The notes under the pieces: generated by a model
The model's database searches: none
What the model saw: only the letters and a program-made list of their open reading frames with translations
What the model was told of the DNA's origin: nothing
Shown: piece after piece, positions 33,050 through 42,153 of the stretch
Position numbering within the stretch: position 1 is the stretch's first letter
Layout of the letters: each line of letters opens with the position of its first letter
NCBI RefSeq assembly: GCF_023156245.1
Contig: NZ_JAKZAH010000006.1
Coordinates: 107,269-171,268 of the forward strand
DNA length: 64,000 nucleotides
Reading direction: 5' to 3'
DNA from: Marinobacter bryozoorum
GTDB taxonomy: Bacteria > Pseudomonadota > Gammaproteobacteria > Pseudomonadales > Oleiphilaceae
Translations under genes and position numbers: made by a program

Positions 33050-34654
33050 TTGAGCACTTCTGTGGTAATCCAGGCCGCTGGCGGCCTCGCCCTGTTCCTG
33101 CTGGCCATGGGCATGATGACCGATGGCCTGAAAACCTTTGCCGGGGCCGGGCTCAAACGCCTGCTCGAACGCTGGACAGACCGACCGCTGCGGGGGCTGG
33201 CCACCGGTATCCTGATCACCGGCCTGGTTCAGTCGTCCAGTGCGGTGACGGTGGCCACCATCGGCTTTGTAAACGCCGGCATGCTGACCCTGTCCCAGGC
33301 GATTGCCGTGGTGTTCGGTGCCAATGTCGGGACCACGGTGACCAGCTGGCTGGTGGCACTGGTGGGCAGTGGGTTCAAGATCAGTGCCCTGGCGCTGCCG
33401 ATCCTGACCGTGGGGGTCATTCTCCGTATTGCCGGCTCGGGCGGCCGCTGGGCGTCACTGGGTGAGGCGCTGGCCGGTTTCGGGTTGTTCTTTCTGGGCC
33501 TGGACCTGCTCAAGGATTCCCTGGGAGGCTTTGCCACCGGCTTCAGCTCCACGGTTGAAGGCGGAGCTGGTACCCACTGGGCCATGTATCTGGGTATCGG
33601 CTTTGTGATTACCCTGCTCACCCAGTCTTCGTCCGCCACATTGGCCATTGTGCTTACCGCGGCGGGTACCGGTGTAATCAGCCTGGAAGCCGGCGCTGCG
33701 GGTGTGATTGGTGCCAGCCTGGGCACGACCTCAACCGCGGCGGTGGCGGTGCTCAATGCGACCGCGAATGCCCGCCGCCTGGCCATGAGTCATATCCTTT
33801 TCAACGTGGTCGCCGGTGTGATCGCCCTGGCGGTGATGCCCCTTGTCCTGGCCCTTGCCGGTGTGCTGGCGGACTGGCTGGACCTGGAAGGCAGCCCGGC
33901 GATTCTGCTGGCGGCCTTCCATACCCTGTTCAAGCTGATTGGTATCGCCCTGCTCCTGCCCCTGGTGCCCTGGCTGGCCCGCCGGCTGGACCGGTTTTTC
34001 CGCAGTGCCGAGGAGGACCTGTCACGGCCCCGGTACCTGGACCGTACCGTGGCGTCGACGCCGGAGCTGGCGGTGGGCGCCCTGCAGCAGGAACTGGAGC
34101 GGATGGAAGAACTGGTCACAGGCCTGGTCCATGCCGCCCTGACCCGCGAGGGCATGACCGTTGCTGCTGGTACCCGCCAGACCTCCGCTATCCATAGCCT
34201 GTATCACGCCATTACCGGATTCGCTGCCAGGACCCGGGCCGAGAAAATGTCTCCGGAGCTGGTGGAACAACTGACGGTGGCGGTTCGCACCGCTCGCTAT
34301 CTCTCGGAGATGGCTGGTCAGGCCGGCAGTGCTATCCGGTTACGGGAAGTGCGTCGCGTGCTCCCGGAAGACACGGTCCGGCTGCTGATGGACCGGTACC
34401 TGGAGGCGGTGAACCGGTTGCTGACCTCGGAGGACGTCGCCGGTGAATCAGTCAGCGAGACCGAAGCCCTGTATCAGAAGCTCAAAGCCTCCGTCTTGCG
34501 GGCCATCGTGAACGCTGAGCTGGATGAAGACCAGGGCCAGGCCACGCTGGATGATCTCAGCGCGCTGCGACGTATGCTGGATCAGGGCCTGAAGGCAAAG
34601 GGCATGCTGGCCGGTACAGACTCTGATTCCGCCCTGCCCCAGGCCGAAGCCTGA
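33050..34654 (+). CDS. Na/Pi cotransporter family protein with PhoU-like C-terminus
   Basis: 534 residues. The two homologous NptA/Na-Pi domains carry the twin Q-S-S-S motifs: G-L-V-Q-S-S-S-A-V-T near residue 60-68 and T-Q-S-S-S-A-T-L near 190. A helical PhoU-like domain (about 345-500) follows the membrane part, as in YjbB-type phosphate exporters/importers. Direction of transport is uncertain. The start is a TTG at 33050, with AGGGAG ahead of it. The frame shows no better ATG near the conserved N-terminus. Confidence 0.92.
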   Translation: MSTSVVIQAAGGLALFLLAMGMMTDGLKTFAGAGLKRLLERWTDRPLRGLATGILITGLVQSSSAVTVATIGFVNAGMLTLSQAIAVVFGANVGTTVTSWLVALVGSGFKISALALPILTVGVILRIAGSGGRWASLGEALAGFGLFFLGLDLLKDSLGGFATGFSSTVEGGAGTHWAMYLGIGFVITLLTQSSSATLAIVLTAAGTGVISLEAGAAGVIGASLGTTSTAAVAVLNATANARRLAMSHILFNVVAGVIALAVMPLVLALAGVLADWLDLEGSPAILLAAFHTLFKLIGIALLLPLVPWLARRLDRFFRSAEEDLSRPRYLDRTVASTPELAVGALQQELERMEELVTGLVHAALTREGMTVAAGTRQTSAIHSLYHAITGFAARTRAEKMSPELVEQLTVAVRTARYLSEMAGQAGSAIRLREVRRVLPEDTVRLLMDRYLEAVNRLLTSEDVAGESVSETEALYQKLKASVLRAIVNAELDEDQGQATLDDLSALRRMLDQGLKAKGMLAGTDSDSALPQAEA

Positions 34655-34662
34655 AGCCGGTA

Positions 34663-35865
34663 TCAGTTATTCTGGGCACGCCTGGCAGGTGTCAGGTCCA
34701 GGGTTCGGATGACCGGCAGTACCAGGATACTGTAAACAATCATCACCAGGATGCTGTGACGGATATCCCCGGTCATGTCCGCTACCGCACCGCCAGTCAT
34801 GGGCACCAGGAAGGCAATGGTGTAGCCCACCAGGAAGGTGCCTGCTGATAATCGGCCGGTTTCTCCGGGGCGGGTCAGCAGGGGCGGCAGCGCCACCAGC
34901 AGGATCAGCAGTATGCCGGCGACGAAGCTCATCACCGTGGCACTGGCAATGGCCCACCAGCCTTCCAGCAAGATGGCGCCAATGGTGCCCACTACACTGA
35001 TCACGGCCATCACCCCGATCAGGTAGCGACGACCGACCCACCGGCGTGCGGTTTTCAGCATCACCAGTGAGGCGAACACCTGGGCAATGTTGTAGAAGAA
35101 CAGGGCGCGGGAGAGTTTGTCGAAGTGCCCGGTCTGCTCTAGCAGGTTACCCATGTAGGCGTTGAGTCCAAAGAACATGGAGGCGGACAGCCCCAGCAGC
35201 AGGCCGATTTTCAGGGTCAGCGGGTTGGACCAGTCTGGCAGCCAGGCGGCACGCTGTACCGGTCGGGCCAGGCCCCGTTTCGGCAGGAACAGGGCGGCGG
35301 CGACCAGCAGGGCCGGCAGGGACCAGGCCAGCAGGGTCAGCCGCCAGCTGTTATCCATCAGGGGGACCAGCACCGGCAGGGTCACGCCAGCGCCCACAAA
35401 CTCCCCCATCAGCATACCGTTCATGTAAATTGCCGTGCCCATGGCCACATGGTGTGGCTGCAGCCATCGGGGCAGCAATGCCGGTAGGGCCGGCTGCATC
35501 ATGGCAATGCCCAGTCCCATAACGGTGCTGGCGGCTAACAGGGTGATGATCTCGGGTGCCAGGCCCCGGGCGGCGGAACCCATCGCCATGATGACCATGG
35601 CCAGTACCAGGGTATTGCGGGGTCCAAGGCGGGATATGGCCAGGGAGCCGGGCATGGCGCCGACGGCGAGCATCAGGATGGGGAGGGTGGTCAGCGCGCC
35701 GGTGAGGGTCTGGTTCAGCCCCAGGTCAGCACTGATAAACGGTGCTAGTGGCGGTGCCACCAGGATCGGGACTCGCAGGTAAAGTCCTGCCAGCCAAAGC
35801 AACACCGCCACCGGCAGCAGGCGTGCTGGCGATGGCGGTGTTTCAGCGGTCAGATCAGCGGCCAT
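34663..35865 (-). CDS. CynX/NimT-type MFS transporter, operon partner of ectC
   Basis: 400 residues with twelve spans. The N-terminal A-G-L-Y-L-R-V-P-I-L-V-A-P-P-L-A-P stretch and G-L-N-Q-T-L-T-G-A-L-T-T-L-P fit the cyanate-transporter-like (CynX/NimT) branch of MFS. The start lies eleven bases after the ectC stop, with CGGAA as a minimal ribosome site in that gap, so expression is coupled to ectC. A role in moving ectoine or a related compound is an untested inference. The 3' end is convergent with the Na/Pi gene, eight bases apart. Confidence 0.9.
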   Translation of the reverse strand: MAADLTAETPPSPARLLPVAVLLWLAGLYLRVPILVAPPLAPFISADLGLNQTLTGALTTLPILMLAVGAMPGSLAISRLGPRNTLVLAMVIMAMGSAARGLAPEIITLLAASTVMGLGIAMMQPALPALLPRWLQPHHVAMGTAIYMNGMLMGEFVGAGVTLPVLVPLMDNSWRLTLLAWSLPALLVAAALFLPKRGLARPVQRAAWLPDWSNPLTLKIGLLLGLSASMFFGLNAYMGNLLEQTGHFDKLSRALFFYNIAQVFASLVMLKTARRWVGRRYLIGVMAVISVVGTIGAILLEGWWAIASATVMSFVAGILLILLVALPPLLTRPGETGRLSAGTFLVGYTIAFLVPMTGGAVADMTGDIRHSILVMIVYSILVLPVIRTLDLTPARRAQNN

Positions 35866-35876
35866 TTCCGGCCGGA

Positions 35877-36272
35877 TCAGTTATCGCTGGTGTCCGGCAG
35901 GTAGGCGCCGTCCTCGTCATGGACTTCCTGCCCGGTAACCGGCGGGTTGAAGGAGCAGATCAGGCGCATGTCCTCGGTGCCACCGTACAGGGTGTGCTTG
36001 TCGTGGTTGTCCAGGGCGTAGAGGGTCCCGTCGGTAATCTCATGGACTTCACCCGTGGCCAGGTCCTTGATGCGACCGTTACCGGCGACACAGTAAACCG
36101 CTTCCAGGTGGTGCTTGTACCAGAAGGTGTGCTCGGAGCCTGCCTTGATGATGGTTTCGTGGAACGAGAATCCCATTCCATCCTTTTTCAGCAGCAGGCG
36201 GCGGCTGGTCCACTGCTTGTCGCTGACTTCACGCTCGGTACCAATGATGTCCTGAACTCTAACGATTTTCAT
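35877..36272 (-). CDS. ectC: Ectoine synthase (solitary, without ectA/ectB)
   Basis: 131 residues, a cupin enzyme that cyclises N-acetyl-diaminobutyrate to ectoine, an osmoprotectant. The sequence has the EctC opening [12 protein letters not shown], the [14 protein letters not shown] segment, metal ligands in [12 protein letters not shown] (about 55-66), and the C-terminal H-D-K-H-T-L-Y-G and C-S-F-N-P-P motifs. Length is normal. Neither ectA nor ectB is next to it, and its operon partner is an MFS gene. It may complete a pathway encoded elsewhere or act on another substrate, as proposed for solitary EctC proteins. Confidence 0.95.
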   Translation of the reverse strand: MKIVRVQDIIGTEREVSDKQWTSRRLLLKKDGMGFSFHETIIKAGSEHTFWYKHHLEAVYCVAGNGRIKDLATGEVHEITDGTLYALDNHDKHTLYGGTEDMRLICSFNPPVTGQEVHDEDGAYLPDTSDN

Positions 36273-36320
36273 GGGCGTACCTCATGGTTGGTTGGCCAGA
36301 ATCGGGTGAAACAGCTTTAT

Positions 36321-36351
36321 AGTATAAACATTAGACCTCTATGTATTTCAA
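36321..36351 (-). promoter_or_regulatory. Candidate promoter of ectC
   Basis: On the minus strand TTGAAA (36351-36346), 19 bases and TATACT (36326-36321), with the -35 overlapping the stop of the GTPase gene. The long spacer makes it weak or activator-dependent. Confidence 0.35.
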
Positions 36352-37802
36352 GCGGTGCTTTCCAGCCGCCAGCGGTTATACCCTTCCAGGGCGCTCTGAA
36401 CGGCGGCTTCCAGCTCTTGCTGCTCCCCCTGGTTGAGCTTGCGGTTTTTCCGTAACCGGGTCAGGGCCCGCTGGAGCGCCTTGCGGGTGTCAGCCCCCAG
36501 GGTTTCCAGCCAATGGCTTTCCGAGGGTGGCAGTTCCAGCGGGTCCCGTCCGGCATGGTTACGCTGGCTGATATGCCACCAGTGGTCCACCGCCCGCCCC
36601 AGAACAATATAGCCGAATTGCAGGTCCTGCACCGGACCGAATGTGGCGGTTTGCAGGTCACCTGCACCCTTGAGGGAGCCCAGGCTCAGTGCGCGGATGG
36701 CCAGCCGGTCGCCATAGAAATAACTGCCTGCCGCACCCAGCAGACCGCCGATCAGAGCGCCCGCGCCCAGGGAGTGCCCCAGGGTCAGGGCGTCGATACC
36801 GACACCGCCGACCGCGCCCGCGCCGAAACCGGCGGTGGCCAGGTAAGTCTTGCTCACAGCCCAGGCCCGGCGCGTCTCTTCACTGAACAGGTCATGGTCG
36901 TGGTGCCAGCTCAGGGCCGCTTCCTGGCGGGCGATCTGGTGGTGCTGGTAGAGTGCCTCGACGTCCTTGCGCAGTTTTTCCTCCCGCTCCCGCTGGTGCT
37001 GGTACCAGCGCTCCCGAAGGCGGGCTTCCAGGGCTTCCCGGCTGTCACTACCCGGTGTGGCCAGGTTTTTCGGCAGGGTGCGGGATTCCTGGTGGGTCAT
37101 CATTCCGATCAGCGCTTCGGTGATTAACTGGGCTGAGCGCCATTGCCGGTCCTCACGCTGTCGGGTCAGGAAGCCGGTGGCAGCCTCCAGGGGTTGCTCC
37201 CAGTCGGGGCGCAGTTGGCCAAATGCCTTCAATAAGCCCAGATGTTGCTCAAACGGGGCGCGAACAGCGTCGAAGCTGCGGACAATCTGAAAGAACTGGC
37301 CCAGGGCCGACTGCCAGCTGGCGGTGTGGTCATCGGACCCGATACGGTTAATCAGCGCCAGGCTTGGCTGCCCAGTCCACCGCAGGATGGTCATCTCCGC
37401 TTCCTGCTCAGCGGTATAGGGCACCGAACCGTCCACCACGTAGATAATACCGGCGCCGTCGATGATAGGCGCCAGCAGTTCACACTCGTCCCGAAACCGC
37501 GGGTTGTCCCGGTGCTGGTGGACAAAGGCGGCTACCGTATCCGGCCGGTCGGACGCGGACAGGCTGTGGGACTCAAGCCATTCCAGGACCCGCCGGGGGC
37601 GCTGGAATCCGGGGGTGTCCACCAGGGTGTAGAGCGTGCGGCCGTCCACCTGTAGCGGGTAGCGCTGACTTTCCCGGGTCGTTCCCGGCTCCAGGGCGAT
37701 GGCGATGCGGTCATTCTGGGACAGGGTGGCGACCACGCTGGACTTGCCGCGGTTGGGGTGTCCGACCACTGCGAATACCGGTGTTTGGTCAGTGGACACC
37801 AT
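36348..37802 (-). CDS. YfjP-like GTPase with DUF3482
   Basis: 484 residues. The G1 loop is G-H-P-N-R-G-K-S-S (about 13-21), with G3 D-T-P-G-F near 62 and an apparent N-R-I-G-S-D in place of the usual N-K-x-D. The C-terminal half is the DUF3482 region, ending with glycine-rich membrane segments (A-L-T-L-G-H-S-L-G-A-G-A-L-I-G-G). It is likely a membrane-associated GTPase of unknown process. It overlaps the DUF2868 gene by 14 bases, a pairing common for these two families, which suggests a complex. Confidence 0.88.
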   Translation of the reverse strand: MVSTDQTPVFAVVGHPNRGKSSVVATLSQNDRIAIALEPGTTRESQRYPLQVDGRTLYTLVDTPGFQRPRRVLEWLESHSLSASDRPDTVAAFVHQHRDNPRFRDECELLAPIIDGAGIIYVVDGSVPYTAEQEAEMTILRWTGQPSLALINRIGSDDHTASWQSALGQFFQIVRSFDAVRAPFEQHLGLLKAFGQLRPDWEQPLEAATGFLTRQREDRQWRSAQLITEALIGMMTHQESRTLPKNLATPGSDSREALEARLRERWYQHQREREEKLRKDVEALYQHHQIARQEAALSWHHDHDLFSEETRRAWAVSKTYLATAGFGAGAVGGVGIDALTLGHSLGAGALIGGLLGAAGSYFYGDRLAIRALSLGSLKGAGDLQTATFGPVQDLQFGYIVLGRAVDHWWHISQRNHAGRDPLELPPSESHWLETLGADTRKALQRALTRLRKNRKLNQGEQQELEAAVQSALEGYNRWRLESTA

Positions 37803-39168
37803 GGGTGGCCTCCTGTGTTTCAGCCACTGCTACGCGGACCCCCTGCCCGACTCGCTCGGCAAACCGGAGCCACTGGCCCAGCTGTTGGTCGTTCGGTCGC
37901 TGGGCCGGGTCTCCAGCCACTGGCAACAGGGTGATGGTGACACCGGGCAGCTGTTCGCGGGCGTCTTCCAGGAAGTCCTCCAGTTCGGCGGTGGGTGGCT
38001 CCCAGCTGCGGGTCACCACCACCAGTTGGCGGTGTCCTGCCGTCATTTGCTCTGCCAGTTGTGCCAGCGTGTCACGGTCCGCCTGCAGGCTCTGGGCGCC
38101 GCCGGCCCTGGGCAGGGGCCTGTCGACACCCGCCAGAAGTCCGTCGGCGGTTGCTCCAGCCCAGCTGACCGCCAGTGGTGCGTGGGGAACCGTTACTGTG
38201 GCTGAGCGGTGATCTTCGGGCAGCTGTCCACTGTCGCTGGTATCTGCGCCGGTATCGACGGAGGGTGTTTCCATACGCCAGAGCAGCGCCTGGTAGCCCG
38301 GGTGTTGCGTCAGGGCGCTGCGACCCTTTGCACGCAGGTCCACGGTGGCAACCGCCAGCAGCAAAGCGCGGGGCAGGATGACCCAGGCCAGCCAGGTCAT
38401 GGCCACAAAGGGCCACCACTCGCCCCAGCGGGCAGACGCTGTGCCTGCCTCGCTCCCTTCCAGCCGGAAGAACCGGGTATCTTCCGCCAGTTCCAGCGAG
38501 GGGCTGGCCACCGGCAGCCAGCCGGACCAGGGCAAGGCCACCCAGCTGACTACCCGGTGCCATGCCTCAGCGGATGTCTCCAGTGTGGTGCTCCAGCCAA
38601 AGGCCAGGTCCTGGAACACCACCGAAAGCAGCAGGGTGATCAGGGCAGTGGCCCCGAAAACAAGTCCGGCTGCCTGGGCGGTCCTGGTCATCATCGGGCC
38701 CAGCAGGGGCGCCAGTGCTGGCGAGGGCTGTTGCTTCTGCAGGCGTTGTTGCAGGCCGTGGATGACGGGCGCCCAGGGCTGCCATCCGGCCAGGCCCTGG
38801 ACGGCGGTGTACAGGGCCAGGAGCAGTTGCAGCAGGACAAAGCCCAGAATGACCGTTACATTGATTTGCTGACCGCCCTCATAGAACAGCAGGCCGGACA
38901 TGGTAATGACACCGAGCAGGGCGCCTGCGGTGATAAAACCGGTGGAAAAGCGCCGCCAGAAGCGGATTTCCGGAAAGTCGGGCCGGTCTGCGGTGTGGCT
39001 GCCAATGGCGTGAAGCTGGGTGAGCCACCGGGCAATGTCCGGCGCTTGTCCCTCACCGCTATCCAGTGCGTAACGACGATCCCGGCGGTGGAGAAAGACC
39101 GGCGACTGCTGCTGGTCACGCTGGTACTGACGATCAAAGGCCAGCAGGGTCTCAAGGTGGCCGGGCAT
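37789..39168 (-). CDS. DUF2868 membrane protein, partner of the DUF3482 GTPase
   Basis: 459 residues. The N-terminus shows D-R-Q-Y-Q-R-D and D-R-x-Y-A, then four strongly hydrophobic spans (about 75-100, 107-130, 180-205 and 270-300), and a cytoplasmic C-terminal domain with A-R-E-Q-L-P-G-V-T-I-T-L-L-P-V. It matches DUF2868. ATG 39168 has AAGGAT ahead. An earlier reading lacks support. The stop overlaps the GTPase start by 14 bases. The cell process is unknown. Confidence 0.86.
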   Translation of the reverse strand: MPGHLETLLAFDRQYQRDQQQSPVFLHRRDRRYALDSGEGQAPDIARWLTQLHAIGSHTADRPDFPEIRFWRRFSTGFITAGALLGVITMSGLLFYEGGQQINVTVILGFVLLQLLLALYTAVQGLAGWQPWAPVIHGLQQRLQKQQPSPALAPLLGPMMTRTAQAAGLVFGATALITLLLSVVFQDLAFGWSTTLETSAEAWHRVVSWVALPWSGWLPVASPSLELAEDTRFFRLEGSEAGTASARWGEWWPFVAMTWLAWVILPRALLLAVATVDLRAKGRSALTQHPGYQALLWRMETPSVDTGADTSDSGQLPEDHRSATVTVPHAPLAVSWAGATADGLLAGVDRPLPRAGGAQSLQADRDTLAQLAEQMTAGHRQLVVVTRSWEPPTAELEDFLEDAREQLPGVTITLLPVAGDPAQRPNDQQLGQWLRFAERVGQGVRVAVAETQEATHGVH

Positions 39169-39251
39169 GAAGTATCCTTGTATGAATAACACCGAACAGG
39201 CTTGGAGTCTGTGCGATTTTTGCCTTGCAGGCTCCTGGGAGAGTGTAACCG

Positions 39252-39614
39252 ATGCCCCACCATTTGATGAATCTGCGCCATGTACCCGATGACGAGGCCG
39301 ATGAGATCCGCGCCCTGTTCGAGGAGCACGGGGTGAACTATTACGAAACACCGCCTTCGTTCTGGGGTATCAGCATGGGGGGCTTCTGGACCCATGATAC
39401 GGGGGAGGCGGAACGAGCAAGGGAGTTGCTCAAGGCCTACCAGTCGAAACGCCTGAGTACCCAGCGCCAGGCCTGGGACGAGGCTGTCCAGGAAGGCAGG
39501 GGTACGGGGGTGTGGCACCAGTTCCTGCGCAAACCGGTAACCGTTATTGCCGCGTTGCTGGCACTGGTCTTCATTCTGGGCGTTTCACTGGCTCCGTTTC
39601 TCCGGCTGGGCTGA
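39252..39614 (+). CDS. DUF6164 family small membrane protein
   Basis: 120 residues. The N-terminal soluble part is the DUF6164 pattern: L-M-N-L-R-H-V-P-D-D-E-A-D-E-I-R-A-L-F, then Y-Y-E-T-P-P-S-x-W-G-I-S. A short basic linker leads to one membrane helix at 98-115. Function unknown. The last 44 bases overlap the end of the convergent esterase gene on the other strand, an unusually long tail-to-tail overlap. Confidence 0.86.
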   Translation: MPHHLMNLRHVPDDEADEIRALFEEHGVNYYETPPSFWGISMGGFWTHDTGEAERARELLKAYQSKRLSTQRQAWDEAVQEGRGTGVWHQFLRKPVTVIAALLALVFILGVSLAPFLRLG

Positions 39615-40485
39615 CGGCATGCCTGTAGAGAAATGCCAGGGCCTCGTCCATCACCGTGCCCTGAAACAGGAAGCCGGTGACATGGCCCTGACCGCGCATC
39701 AGCAACAGCTGGTTGCTCACCCCGGCCGTGGCCAGTCTCCGCTGGTAGTCACGTGCCTGGGAGACAGGCACCAGTCGGTCCCAAGTGCCATGGAACAACA
39801 GGTGGGGCGGTGTATCCGGCGTTACCCATGCGGCTGGCGAAGCGCGCCGGTAGCGCCCTGGCATGGCCTCACGGGTGTCGCCAAGGAACTGCTTCAGCAG
39901 TCGTCCTGAATCAAAGGTCCGCAGGTCAGCGGGCAGGCCCCCGGCAACCACGGCCACCAGGCCACGCTGGTCGGGATTCCAGGGAGCCTGGTCCGGGTGA
40001 TCGCTGCTGGTCACCGTCGCCAGAAGACTCACCAGGTGCGCGCCGGAGGAGTAACCGAAGCCGGCTATCCGTTCAGGGTCGATGTTGAGCTCTCCGTGGT
40101 TCTGCCTGAGCCAGTCCAGTCCCCTTTGCAGGTCACGGAGCTGGGCCGGATACTGATGTTGCGGGGCGAAGCGATAATCGATGTTCATGGTCGTGAAGCC
40201 ATGCCGGGCAAGCTCGCGGGCCGTGTCGGTCATGTCTGCACGGGAGCGGCCCTCCCAGCCACCCCCATGAACCACCAGTACGGCAGGTCCCGGAGAGGAC
40301 TGTTGTGCCAGGTAAAGGTCTGCATGAAGTGGCTCGGGCCAGTCCGCTGGCGAGTAGCGAATGTTGAGTCGCTCCTCCAACACGGTATGCTTTGGCATCA
40401 CCGGATTATCCGGCGCATTGATGTGGGTTGTGCAGGCGCTGAGCAAGAGAGCGCCGGGCGCGAACAGCCAGTAACCGAGCTTCAT
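39571..40485 (-). CDS. Alpha/beta hydrolase lipoprotein (esterase/lipase-like)
   Basis: 304 residues. It has a lipoprotein signal with L-L-S-A-C (lipidated cysteine about residue 18). The hydrolase core has the oxyanion H-G-G-G-W-E-G-R near 73-80, the nucleophile elbow G-F-G-Y-S-S-G-A-H near 147-155, an acid in H-G-T-W-D-R-L-V-P near 231-239, and a histidine in G-Q-G-H-V-T-G-F near 264-271. It fits a membrane-anchored carboxylesterase of the HSL/bacterial acetylesterase type. The substrate is unknown. The 3' end overlaps DUF6164 by 44 bases. Confidence 0.9.
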   Translation of the reverse strand: MKLGYWLFAPGALLLSACTTHINAPDNPVMPKHTVLEERLNIRYSPADWPEPLHADLYLAQQSSPGPAVLVVHGGGWEGRSRADMTDTARELARHGFTTMNIDYRFAPQHQYPAQLRDLQRGLDWLRQNHGELNIDPERIAGFGYSSGAHLVSLLATVTSSDHPDQAPWNPDQRGLVAVVAGGLPADLRTFDSGRLLKQFLGDTREAMPGRYRRASPAAWVTPDTPPHLLFHGTWDRLVPVSQARDYQRRLATAGVSNQLLLMRGQGHVTGFLFQGTVMDEALAFLYRHAVSPAGETEPVKRPE

Positions 40486-40597
40486 CGGTAGTCCCTCCGT
40501 CAGGCTCTTGGTTAGAGCATACGGCGGCCGGCCGCAGTCGGGTCAGTCTTCACTGACAAGGACGTGATGCCATGCGTAGACACAACAAGAGAAAGGT

Positions 40598-42028
40598 ATG
40601 CCAGAAGCCTATGAGCCCGGACGTATACAAGGGCTAACCCGTGAAATGATCGATGCGCTAATGGCGATGTTCGAGAAGGCCAGTGCCGGTGCTATTGCGG
40701 TCGACCGGGAGTCCCGGGTTACCTGGATCAACGATAGCTACTGCCAGCTGCTTGGCAAACGTCAGGGCGACGTTATCGGGCAACTGGTCCGGCGTATTAT
40801 CCCCCATAGCCGCATGCCGGAAGTGGTGGAGAGCGGTGACCCCCTGCTGTTGGACATCATGGAGCATGAGGGGCAGCAACTGGTTGTTACACGCCTGCCC
40901 TGGTATGACGGGGAGGGTAAGGTTAGCGGTGCTATCGCCTGCGTTCTCTACGATGACCTGCAACCCCTGACCCCACTGGTTGCCCGCTATCGCCGGTTGC
41001 ACCAGGACCTGCAGGCCGCGCGCAAGGCCCTGGCCAGGCGCTCGCGAAGTGCCCGCTACAACCTGTCTGACTTTGTGGGTGCGACCCCGCAGGCACTGGA
41101 GATCAAGCGTAAGGCACGGCTGGCAGCGGGGCGGGACATGCCAGTGCTTATCCGGGGAGAAACCGGCACTGGCAAGGAGGTGTTGGCCCAGGCCATCCAT
41201 GCCGCCTCGCACCGTTCGGAAAGCCCCTTCGTGGCGGTCAATGTGGCCGCCGTACCCGAGAGCCTTCTGGAGGCGGAATTCTTCGGTGTGGCCCCCGGCG
41301 CATTCACCGGCGCCAGCCGGTATCGTGATGGGCGCTTCCAGTTGGCTCACAGCGGTACCCTGTTCCTGGATGAGGTGGGTGATATGCCGCTGCCGACGCA
41401 GGCAAAGCTTTTGCGAGCCCTGCAGGAAGGTGAGGTGGAGCCACTGGGCTCAGGCCAGGTTCAGTCGGTAGACGTCCGGGTCATTGCCGCAACCAGCCGT
41501 GACCTGCCGGCCATGATGGCCCAGGGGCAGTTCAGGTCGGATCTGTACTATCGTCTCAATGTGCTGGAGATACTTGTGCCGCCGCTGCGGGAACGGCCTG
41601 CCGACCTCGGCATATTGTGTGAGGGGTTGTTGGCAGAACTTGCCGGCGGAGCTGGCCCGGAAGCGGGCATTACCCGTGAGGCGCTGGAACTGCTGGGGCG
41701 CCACAGCTGGCCGGGTAATGTCCGTGAGCTTCGCAATGTCCTGGAGCGGGCGCTGACGCTGGCGGAGGATGCCTCGGTGGTGGATGTGCGGGCACTGTCC
41801 CAGGCGTTGCCGCCTCTTGGACCAGTCGAAGCCGGCCGAAACTCTGGCGTGGCGCCTGAGGAGGTGGTCACCTTGCCTGTGAAGCCTCTCGCTGACGTGG
41901 TAGCCCGAGCTGAAGCCGATGCCATTAATGCGGCACTGGATGCAACAGGTGGTAATCGGACGCGCGCGGCAAGGTTGTTGGGGGTGTCCCGCTCGGCCTT
42001 GTATGAGAAGCTTGGCAAGTTGTCCTGA
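40598..42028 (+). CDS. Sigma-54-dependent activator with PAS domain, regulator of the ketone-body operon
   Basis: 476 residues. A PAS sensor domain (about 15-115) precedes a sigma-54 AAA+ domain: Walker A G-E-T-G-T-G-K-E (about 187-194), the sigma-54 contact loop G-A-F-T-G-A (about 235-240), Walker B L-F-L-D-E-V-G-D, and a C-terminal Fis-type HTH (N-R-T-R-A-A-R-L-L-G-V-S-R-S-A-L-Y-E-K-L). The downstream region has three matching 18-bp palindromes, the first overlapping its own stop codon, followed by a -24/-12 promoter. It therefore very probably controls the 3-hydroxybutyrate/acetoacetate genes next to it. The signal sensed by PAS is unknown. Confidence 0.95.
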   Translation: MPEAYEPGRIQGLTREMIDALMAMFEKASAGAIAVDRESRVTWINDSYCQLLGKRQGDVIGQLVRRIIPHSRMPEVVESGDPLLLDIMEHEGQQLVVTRLPWYDGEGKVSGAIACVLYDDLQPLTPLVARYRRLHQDLQAARKALARRSRSARYNLSDFVGATPQALEIKRKARLAAGRDMPVLIRGETGTGKEVLAQAIHAASHRSESPFVAVNVAAVPESLLEAEFFGVAPGAFTGASRYRDGRFQLAHSGTLFLDEVGDMPLPTQAKLLRALQEGEVEPLGSGQVQSVDVRVIAATSRDLPAMMAQGQFRSDLYYRLNVLEILVPPLRERPADLGILCEGLLAELAGGAGPEAGITREALELLGRHSWPGNVRELRNVLERALTLAEDASVVDVRALSQALPPLGPVEAGRNSGVAPEEVVTLPVKPLADVVARAEADAINAALDATGGNRTRAARLLGVSRSALYEKLGKLS

Positions 42029-42090
42029 TAGCCGGACACCTGTCCTGAAAGCCGGACATATTATTCACGGTTTGTCCAGGAGACCGGACA
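42021..42090. promoter_or_regulatory. Three tandem 18-bp operators for the sigma-54 activator
   Basis: TGTCCTGATAGCCGGACA (42021-42038), TGTCCTGAAAGCCGGACA (42041-42058) and TGTCCAGGAGACCGGACA (42073-42090) share the palindrome TGTCC-N8-GGACA. Start-to-start spacings of 20 and 32 bp approximate two and three helical turns. They lie about 65-135 bp upstream of the -12 element, the usual distance for enhancer-like sites. The first overlaps the regulator's stop codon. Confidence 0.88.
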
Positions 42091-42153
42091 CACGGCGTGC
42101 TGTTGAACTAAACCGATAAAGTTAACTAGTTGAAATAAAAACAAAAAAATAAC

